In this document: piece by piece, positions 57,001 to 64,000 of the stretch | How the letters are laid out: every line of letters begins with the position of its first letter | How positions within the stretch are numbered: the stretch's first letter is position 1 | From: Podospora bellae-mahoneyi | Taxonomy: Eukaryota > Ascomycota > Sordariomycetes > Sordariales > Podosporaceae | Reading direction: 5' to 3' | Assembly (NCBI RefSeq): GCF_035222275.1 | Contig: NC_085884.1 | Span: 4,335,964 to 4,399,963 of the forward strand | Length of the DNA stretch: 64,000 nucleotides | Notes under the pieces: generated by a model | What the model was told of the DNA's origin: nothing | Seen by the model: only the letters and a program-made list of their open reading frames with translations | Databases searched by the model: none | Program-made: the position numbers and the translations under genes

Positions 57001-57388
57001 CTGCCCCCTCATAACCCTCTACATCAACGAAGCCACCCTCAGGCTCGACGTCCAAGTCCTCTCCCTCCTCCTCATCCGCAACCCCGCCTGCAGATCGGAA
57101 GATCCCCTGATCTTCTTCCTCAAAAACCTCCATGACATCTGCAACGGTGTCGCCGACCTCAGGCACCACCACGTCGCTGGAACCTCGCACCTCGGCGTGA
57201 GGTTCTCCCAGTTGACGGGGTGGATGGCGTGCGCGGTTGCTCTAATCAGGAAGGGGGTGGATTTGGACAGGGCGGTGGATGAGAGGGGCAAGTCGGCGAG
57301 GGGGTACATTGATGAGTACCAGGGCTACCAGGGCCCGAACCGTTTTTTGAGAGAGGTGGCGAGGAGGGGTGCTGGTTTACTCGCGTGA
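54024..57388 (+). pseudogene. F-box/ankyrin-repeat protein, disabled
   Basis: It starts with an F-box-like segment (IRKLPVELLRDIVERLRDSN, LGQTCRGYREIIDHYLW). Ankyrin-like repeats follow (YPIHLAILSGNAELVKYI, GYTPLIHAAIAGNLSAVK, DIVDYLLDRGAPVDEPDAHG, CVTLLLDSGAQ) and continue with protein-like sequence to 57388. Two introns are intact: 54939-55002 (GTAAGT, GCTAAC, CCAG, restoring KDHWDIV) and one from 55478 (GTATGT, GCTAAC, TCCAG), which removes an apparent stop at 55491. Lesions remain: frameshifts near 54,650 and 55,927 (each fits loss of one base), TAG at 54833 and 55116, TGA at 56042 and TAG at 56351. The stops fit single C-to-T changes (CAG to TAG, CGA to TGA). Such proteins usually serve in ubiquitin ligase or recognition roles; this copy is probably dead. 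Confidence 0.75.
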
Positions 57389-58038
57389 GGGTATTCGATT
57401 CCTCGCGAGGGGGGATGCGTTTCCTCGCGTGGGCTGGGTGGGGTGGGGAGGGATGCGCTCGCTCGTGTGGGAATATGGTTATGCTGAGACGATTGTGAGA
57501 TGTAATACCCGATAGATATTTGTACAAACAGAGAAAGAAGAATATAAATTATGGGATGGAAAAAGTTCACACTTTCTATCAAAAAGTCAAGGGAATAGAG
57601 TATCATCCCCTTTATGAAATTACTGGCAAATAAGAGTAAAAGAACCTCTATTATATTGTGATGTATAGCTCCAAGTACAGTTCTTAGACCTTTTAAAACA
57701 AATCAAAGGCCTTCAAAGGTCTTGAATAGGAGTTGCAAACATAGTTGAGTGCATATTGCCTATCTTTAAAGGCCTTACAAACGTAAATGGAAGTTGAAAG
57801 CATCCCTGTCGAACCTGTATCCCCTATCTTTAGCTGTCTTGAAGAAAACAGAATAACCGTTGATGATAGTTTAAGACCTCTTAATTCACTTCTGAAGCAC
57901 GGTTCACCAAATGAAATTGATTAATTCACTATTCCCCTGCGCATCATTTTATAGGAAGAGAGACACCACAACACCAAACTCTCCCCACACGCCATCTCCC
58001 CCATCCCACTTACAAAGCCACCCTCCAACCCAACCCCA
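57389..58038. other. AT-rich intergenic stretch
   Basis: 57,490-57,960 is AT-rich and repeats words such as AAAGGCCTT and AAAGGTCTT several times, with TTTAAGACC and ACCTTTTAAAAC. It looks like mutated repeat DNA. No coding frame. Confidence 0.45.
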
Positions 58039-58591
58039 TCACTCCCCCCCACCCTTCCCCGCCAAAACCTCAACCACAGCCTTCAACGCCGCACGATCAG
58101 CACCCCGTACCCTCTCCACCAACCCATCACCCGTCAAAGGCACCGACGGGCGAGCTGTCATTCCCTGAACCGCCACCCCCTTCGGCGCACCATTCTCAAA
58201 GAACAAAAAAGTCGGCATCGCAGACACCCCATACCGCGAGGCAATGTTATCAACGTGGTCGACATTCACCTTGGCGAAAGCAAGCTGGCCGTCTGAAGAG
58301 TGCCTGTCGGCCAGCTCGGAGAAGTGCGGTGCAATGGCGCGACAAGGCGGACACCAGTCTGCGTAAAAGTCTACTACCACATGCTTGGCGGAGGACAGGA
58401 GGGCGTCGAACTCAGCGGCGTTGGCTATTTTGTAGACTTTGCCCGAGGTTTCAGGGATGGGGGTGGTGGGTGTAAAGAGTCGCTTTAGGATCTGGACGTG
58501 GGATGTCAGCACAGAAGGATATCAACCGGGGGATGGACGACGGTACCCAGAGTACGATAAAAATCGTGACTAGATAGAATGAAGTGTCCAT
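58039..58591 (-). CDS. Thioredoxin-like protein with N-terminal membrane anchor
   Basis: Exons 58591-58547 and 58491-58039 (165 aa). The 55-base intron has GTACCG, branch GCTGAC and GTCCAG. Exon 1 supplies MDTSFYLVTIFIVLW, which joins to ILKRLF to form one hydrophobic helix with a following basic stretch, a signal-anchor pattern. The thioredoxin fold follows: VYKIANAAEFDALLSSAKHV, VVDFYADWCPPCRAIAPHF with active site WCPPC instead of the usual WCGPC, KVNVDHVDNIASRYGVSAM, and cis-Pro in AMPTFLFFENG. The C-terminal helix is RAALKAVVEVLAG. WCPPC is seen in some membrane or organelle thioredoxins and can alter redox potential. The insertion PSVPLTGDGLVERVRG lies before the last helix. The single-exon reading (start 58512) would lack the anchor. 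Confidence 0.82.
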
Positions 58592-58792
58592 GGTGTCGTT
58601 GCGGTTGTGGGTTGCGGCGATGGAGGAGTGGTGTTGTTGCTGAAGAGTGGTGTAAAATGAAAGAGAGCGAGTGACGTGGCGGCGGGGATTTCCCTTATGG
58701 TGGGGCTAGAGCCTTGGCGCCAGCTATTACTACATTTCTATTGGTCGGTCGATCCGCTTCTCAATTGCCTTGCTCTGCTCGCAGCCTTGCAA

Positions 58793-58819
58793 CCTTGCAG
58801 CCTTGCAGCCTTGCAGCCT
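58793..58819. repeat. Short tandem repeat, unit CCTTGCAG
   Basis: Three to four copies of an 8-base unit CCTTGCAG (first one ends CAA), in the region upstream of the thioredoxin gene. Confidence 0.75.
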
Positions 58820-59020
58820 CGGCCATCACTTCCAGCACATCAAAAGTCACTGTTGCATCAATTCAAGTAATCAAACACCCAGTATATTGAAACCTTCCTA
58901 AGCATTGCATCAAAGACCCTGTCCAACATCCCAAAGGTGTCCCAGCACCTCCACTCACGAATCTGAATCCCACCAATCGACAACCACGGCCAGACCAGCC
59001 TAGCCTCTCACTCTGGCAAC

Positions 59021-59455
59021 CTATCCCCTAGCACTAGCCCAACCTATTTCCCCTTCGCTCTCGCTTTCGCTTTTGCTTTGCACCCATGACAATAGCCGTT
59101 TGTCTGGGGCGCCATTTCGACCTTTCTGCATCTCTCGGTACCTTCGTACCTGCAAGCCACTTTCGCTCTCCGTAGAAAAACGTTGCATCCCACGCAACTC
59201 TCGTTCCAGCATTTGCATATGACTGTCGATCTTTGCGTTTGTGTAGGTAGGTAGGTGTTCAGGTCTGATTGTCACTGACTTGGGTAAGGTGTGTACGCAA
59301 TGTCTAAGGTGCGTTTTTGTTTTGGATCCTCGGAACGGTTGTGTCTGTGGAAGAGGAAGTGGTTTTGGCAAGGGAGTCGCCATGTTGATATACCTAGGCA
59401 TTTGGGGTCTGGACCGGAAAAGACGACTGTAGTTGCACGTAGTCACCCGCGTCAA
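59021..59455 (-). CDS. Doubtful small basic protein
   Basis: A 144-codon frame rich in Lys, Arg and Pro early (ATPLPKPLPLPQTQP) with a helical stretch MQMLERELRGMQRFSTES and a Ser/Glu tail (SKSESESEGE). It has no recognised domain, and its codon use gives no clear coding signal. An internal start at M19 (MPRYINM) is equally possible. Listed only because it is the most protein-like frame in this long gap. Confidence 0.22.
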   Translation of the reverse strand: MTRVTTCNYSRLFRSRPQMPRYINMATPLPKPLPLPQTQPFRGSKTKTHLRHCVHTLPKSVTIRPEHLPTYTNAKIDSHMQMLERELRGMQRFSTESESGLQVRRYREMQKGRNGAPDKRLLSWVQSKSESESEGEIGWASARG

Positions 59456-62003
59456 CAGCGCGGATCAAGATATCGCCACCATGAGCTTGTCCGTGCCCGG
59501 TGTTAACCAGCACGTGCGACCCTCATGGATTACCTGGTGGGGTGATTTGGCGATGGGCCCGGAAGTGAAGCATCCTGATCAGCCGAAGGAGAAGACTGTG
59601 CAAACTGCGTCCTATCAAGTGTTACCTAGACAGCTGGCTGTGGGCTGTCTTCCAGGTCACGAAGTGGGTGACTTGAAACCCGGAGGGTTGAAAAGTCTTA
59701 AAGCATGGACCAAGCCGGTGTCATATGAGCAAGAGCAACTACCTCGTCTGAATGCGACATGTCTTGTAAGCGTAGCGATCAGCGCTTCATAGACACCGTC
59801 ATCGAGACACCTGATTGTCATGGTCACAGCCACCTTCCACTTGTGGAACAATTCCAAGGCAGAAACTCGATATATTAAGGCAGCAGACCTGGGAAGCAGA
59901 GTTGCATTCTCCTCATTTCACTCGAGTCCTAGCCGATATGTCTCGCCCACCACCCACTATCCCGAAAAACACAACCCAACCCTCTTCATCATCCTCGGCA
60001 GTAACTATTCCCCCTTCTCTCGAGCCTCCTCCTTTTCCTTACACTCATCGCAAAGCCTTGTCTCCTTCCTTCTAGTGATCTTCCTACACCCAAGCGGCTT
60101 GTCTCATTCCTTCGTGCTTTGCCCGATTTTCTTGGTGCAGCCGGAGCAGGTGATATCTATGATAGTTCACATGATGGATGATGCTTCTTTTTCTTGAGTT
60201 GGATCGAGTATGATGATGATGAGGAGAAGGCTCAACCAGCCTTAGAATAGAGTGAGCCATGTTTAAATATCCAAGACCTCACAAGTTGCTTCGTGGCCTC
60301 TTTCGTGAATTATCCGCATCAGAAAGACACCAAACGTCGTTTCACAACTAGAGGCGTTTGATGCCGCTTGTTAACAGGCAGAGCCGATAATATCCAGACA
60401 ACAGCTCAGACGATGCTTGATCAAGCCATCACACGACTGCGGCTGTCTTCATCGTCTCATCTGCAATCCATCCCGGTGACCAATGCTCCACTCGTCGAGG
60501 CGGGAATCAGAGTCTTCCAGACACCGAACTGGATCCAAGCAGGGACAAGTAAAAATCAAGCCTGTTCTGCTCCCGTCGCCATCTCTTCATTTTCATCCTT
60601 TCATAATTCACCTCCATCATGTGGTCCAAGTATTTGGATGCAATGCTACGCCAACATCAACAACATGTCTCACAATAACTCCAACAAGAGCAATGTCGAC
60701 AACACATCAGTTATGCCTGACCCGCAGAGTAGAGCACCGGGCGATTCAACATCGTCCGCCGTTGACATGGACTGATACTGCGTGCGGGCAGATTTCATTT
60801 ACAACAACGCCGCCAACAACGACACCACTGAGGTTGAAGGACCGAGAACCACAAGGCATGCTCCCCCTCGTGGTCAGGGACTGGGTCCCTGATGGGCATA
60901 TCAGCGCACGAGAGAAATGCGTCTAATCGTGGACATGTGCTGATCCCACGTGCGGGTGACAGGTTTCCAGAGGGCGCGTCTTCCCAAACAGCTGGGTTGT
61001 TTCGAGGAAGGGGGTAAGGGTACCTAGATAGATGGAAATCCCATGTGAACATCAATAAGAATCCTGCTGTCCACAACCGCACTATCCCATCACTTTCCTG
61101 TCAAGCCGAAGAGCTCTTCCATCTTTCTCTTTTCGTGTTTTCCACTCCCTGGTTTCCTTCCTCATTATCACACACCACCCCTCCACCACACCCATTTGAT
61201 ACTCGCTAATATTTTTTCTTTGTTTTGCCGGCCTTCTCTCCATTCCGTCCTTCGACTGTCTCGACTGCCAAGTTCCGACCTGTTCATTTTCATTGATTTC
61301 CCACTCGACTCTTCCTTCCACATCCTCGTTACTCCTCGCTCCATTTTCCACCTTTGTTTTTTTTTTCTTCTTCGACTTTCCTCCCCCCGAGATTTTGGTT
61401 TTCCAATTAGGGGTCGCGCAAGAGATGCTAGGAATAGCCCAGGTTTGCGCGAACAACTCTGGGGATGTCATGGTAACTTTTAGAGTTACCCTAGGCCGAG
61501 CGTGTTTGGTTTTTGGACATTTTGGCTGTCGGTCCGATTCTGGCTTCTTTTTTGTTTCGCTTTTGAGCACGTGAGTATGATGGCGTTAATTTTTGGAGGG
61601 CTTGAACTGGTCGCTGCCGCCGGTGACTGAGCAGGAATTGTGTCTCTTTGATGTCACATCATGGGGGGACACGGGGGGAGAAGTTGGCATACCAGTGTTG
61701 TGGGGAAGTGAAGGCTAACACTGCGGCGCATTTTTATTTTTTATTTTATTTTTATTTTGGAATCTTGTTATTTTTCTCAGAACTCTGGGTAACCCCCGAT
61801 TTTTGAAGAAAAGATCGATGACCACAGCCAAAAAGATATGTCACACCATCGTCGCAGAGACCTAACTGAAACTTGTGCTAACCATCTGGTCAGCTTGCCA
61901 CTATTCGACCCCATCTACAAGACGAAAAGGATAGACAGTGATAATAACGATGCCCCATCTCTTGTCCCCTCCACCACCCCCCCACCCCCCCCGCCACACC
62001 TTC

Positions 62004-62930
62004 CTAGCTAATAGTAGCATTCTTAAAAAACAAATTTGACCTCCTGTCCCCCGCAACACCGCTCGCGAAGCCCAAAAATAATCTTGTCTGGCCCGCTGCC
62101 GTCCGATAGACGGCCATGCCTTCTGCTTCCCTGAAAACAAGACTCTCTCCCGCCTTTGTCAACGTCGGTCCTTGCACCAGCAACCCAGTGTTCATGTTGA
62201 CAGTTGCCACTTGAGAGTTGACGCTGCCCCCTGTGACGTCGTAGCTGTCGCCCCATAAGAGGTACAAGTGGCTACCATGCGCGGCGTACCCCTGAAACGC
62301 GCCGCCGAGCGTGGTGATTGTTGGGATTTTGAAGTTTACCAAGGGGGACGAAAAGTCGCCTGCTGTGGCGGCGGCGAGGGTGTAGACGGCCATGTGCTTG
62401 CCTGATCCGGGGAGGTGATAACGCACTATTAGACGGTTGTTTACTGGGTCGATTGAGCAGGTGAATTCGGTTGCTGCTGGGATGGGTTTGAATTTTTGGA
62501 GGGTGGGACTTGAGGCTGAGAGGGAGGTTCCGGAAGTGAATTTGAAACGGGCTAGGCGGGTGCCGTAGCCGTTGGAGTTGGCGTCAACTTCTGTCCAGAG
62601 GTAGGTGGAGGTGCCGACTGCTTGCGCGCCGAAGGAGACGCCGTGGCCGAAGCCAGTCAGGTGCATATACCCTACCTGGTTGCCGGAAAAGTCGAGCTGG
62701 GTTATGCAGAGGTTGCCGAGGGAGGAGTCGGCGCCGTTGCGGCGCTGGGAGACGAAGAGGCGCGCGTTGGGGTTGTCGAAGGTGAAGGATTGTTGGACGG
62801 TGGAGTCGTGGAGTGTTTTGTGGCGGAAGAGGTCGTAGGAGGGTTTGGTGAGGTCGAAACGGGGGGAAGAGGGGAGTTGGGCGAGGGTGAGTGGGAGGGA
62901 AAGGGGAAGGAGGAGGGTGAGGGGGTGCAT
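62004..62930 (-). CDS. Secreted protein resembling bacterial TagC-like (teichoic acid biosynthesis C) proteins
   Basis: 308 aa, single exon. The signal peptide is LTLLLPLSLPLTLAQ. The mature part reads as repeated beta-blades: FDLTKPSYDLFRHKTLHDST, VQQSFTFDNPNARLFVSQ, CITQLDFSGNQVGYMHLTGF, GHGVSFGAQAVGTSTYLW, TEVDANSNGYGTRLARFKF, SIDPVNNRLIVRYHLPGSG. This string of motifs resembles actinobacterial proteins labelled teichoic acid biosynthesis protein C and related receptor-binding beta-propellers; fungi have no teichoic acids, so the bacterial name does not give the function. Surface sugar binding is a guess. No transmembrane segment or anchor is seen. The sense strand is C-rich in the first two thirds and G-rich at the end. 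The family call is from memory of the motif string and should be searched. Confidence 0.68.
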   Translation of the reverse strand: MHPLTLLLPLSLPLTLAQLPSSPRFDLTKPSYDLFRHKTLHDSTVQQSFTFDNPNARLFVSQRRNGADSSLGNLCITQLDFSGNQVGYMHLTGFGHGVSFGAQAVGTSTYLWTEVDANSNGYGTRLARFKFTSGTSLSASSPTLQKFKPIPAATEFTCSIDPVNNRLIVRYHLPGSGKHMAVYTLAAATAGDFSSPLVNFKIPTITTLGGAFQGYAAHGSHLYLLWGDSYDVTGGSVNSQVATVNMNTGLLVQGPTLTKAGESLVFREAEGMAVYRTAAGQTRLFLGFASGVAGDRRSNLFFKNATIS

Positions 62931-64000
62931 TTTGCTGGTTCGGGAAGGCGAGGGGGAGGAAGAGGGTGAGGGGAAGAGATGGAAAAGAAAAAAGGGAGAC
63001 GGGGTCGGTGGTGATAGATGAGGCTGGGTGTTTATGTGTATATTCAGTGCGGCATCCCAGTGTTATGGGCTTTAGAATACCAATGGCGGCCCGCGCCGAG
63101 CTCCAAGGTGAATACCTACGTATGCATGTCACGCCTTACCCCTGGAAGTAAGCTCTACACAACTATTGTCCCGTTGAAACTACGCCATCCTAATGAGGAA
63201 GGTTGATATGGCGCGATTGGCGCCAGGGAATGGCATCGAGGGGTTGAAGGGATTAACTGGGGTTGATGTGTTTATAAATGGCGCACTAGTTGCTGGCTGC
63301 AGCACGGCCGTTTCTTCACAATCAAGAGGTTGGTATGAAATGGAGGGGAGTTGTGGTGGTAGCTAACCAATGATCGTGGCTGGCTTATCAACGTGCAGTT
63401 TTGGAGTTGCAGGATTCCAACCAGACACGCACCCCGTTTATAGATCCTGTTAGATTCACCTACTTAGGGATGAACCACTTGGCTTTATTCGTGTAAATAG
63501 GTAGTGAGTGCAGGGTAGGTAGGGAGAGGAAGTGTGACAGCTCGGTCAGAGAATATGTGTTGCTGATGAAATGCGGAGCCAATGAGGCGAGTTTTGATCT
63601 GGCAAAAACTAGACTTTTTGAGCAGAGTTGCCTTCTGTAGCTCGTTGATGTCCCTATGATGATCCTATATCTCTAAAGGGGGCTTTTTACCTGTTAACAG
63701 TTGTCCTGGGTTGATATGATCCAAGACGGGAACTCCAAAAGTTCTTCCGCGCAGTTTCAACAACCCATTTTGTCGGCCTTTTGCCACGATACGTGTCCCC
63801 GCCAGCAACATCTGAAGCCAGTCCTTGAACAGAGTTAATTTTAAGTGTCTTGGAAAGGGCTGTATATTCTGAAGGGTGAGGAGAATACACTGCACGGGTC
63901 GTGCTGGAGGGGCGGCGTTGCATAGCATGTGAGTTTGCCACCACTGGTGACTCGAGTAGGTACCTATCAAAAGGGGCTGAAGCCACGGCGCACACAGCGT
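62931..64000. other. Intergenic to the window end
   Basis: No supported gene. Two overlapping minus-strand frames near 63,665-63,995 run toward the window edge but show no domain features and may be fortuitous or the end of a gene beyond the edge. Confidence 0.4.

Larger units (their letters stand above)
58592..62003. other. Long intergenic region, no firm gene
   Basis: About 3.4 kb without a recognisable protein. It contains short tandem repeats (58793-58819), a weak minus-strand frame (59021-59455), plus-strand frames of 119-147 codons with no domain features, a strongly pyrimidine-rich plus-strand stretch (61130-61400) and a T/A low-complexity run (61733-61762). Long leaders or noncoding transcripts are possible but not shown. 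Confidence 0.4.

Noticed and set aside
61082-61570. 162-codon minus-strand frame rich in Lys and Glu
   Set aside because: It is antisense to a pyrimidine-rich plus-strand stretch, which yields Lys/Glu/Arg codons without stops.

Overview
The window is nuclear DNA of a filamentous ascomycete, most likely a Sordariomycete close to the Sordariales. The evidence is short (about 50-75 base) introns with GTRNGT donors, CTAAC/CTGAC branch sites and YAG acceptors; CFEM and Hce2 secreted proteins; a Pth11-like receptor; an NADP-mannitol dehydrogenase of the fungal allergen type; intron-bearing tRNA-Lys genes; and AT-rich islands with decayed genes that resemble RIP (repeat-induced point mutation) damage. 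Splice sites were read by eye, so every exon junction is a prediction. Several genes are only complete after splicing open frames together.

Layout. 1-3.6 kb: the 3' end of an MFS transporter, a decayed gene, an Hce2 effector-like secreted protein and a truncated SNF2-helicase tail. 5.0-6.7 kb: a three-CFEM GPI-anchored protein. 7.7-18.6 kb (minus): a giant, very acidic protein of about 3,617 residues, assembled here across a predicted 57-base GC-AG intron. 20-31 kb (plus): mannitol dehydrogenase, secreted amidohydrolase, FAD monooxygenase, GH2 exo-beta-glucosaminidase-like enzyme, and a large VWA-like protein with a cysteine cluster. 31.7-33.4 kb: a cytochrome P450 relic beside an AT-rich island. 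33.9-42.4 kb: Pth11-like receptor (minus), tRNA-Lys, GH43, MDR oxidoreductase and tyrosinase. 45.1-50.3 kb (minus): a predicted single protein joining an RNA-dependent RNA polymerase to an SF1 (UPF1/Hrr1/SAD-3-type) helicase. 50.7-52.6 kb: a P-loop ATPase and a convergent four-exon GH43. 54-57.4 kb: an F-box/ankyrin pseudogene. 58-63 kb: a membrane-anchored thioredoxin and a secreted protein resembling bacterial TagC-like proteins.

Themes. Secreted carbohydrate-active enzymes (two GH43, one GH2), an amidohydrolase, tyrosinase, CFEM and Hce2 proteins fit a saprotrophic or plant-associated lifestyle. The standout is the RdRP-helicase: in fission yeast (Rdp1 with Hrr1) and Neurospora (SAD-1 and SAD-3) these activities are on separate partner proteins, whereas here they appear to be one polypeptide carrying all RdRP and helicase motifs. 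A second cross-cutting signal is that many genes switch from C-rich to G-rich sense strand part-way through the coding sequence. No CRISPR array, rRNA or intact transposon was found.
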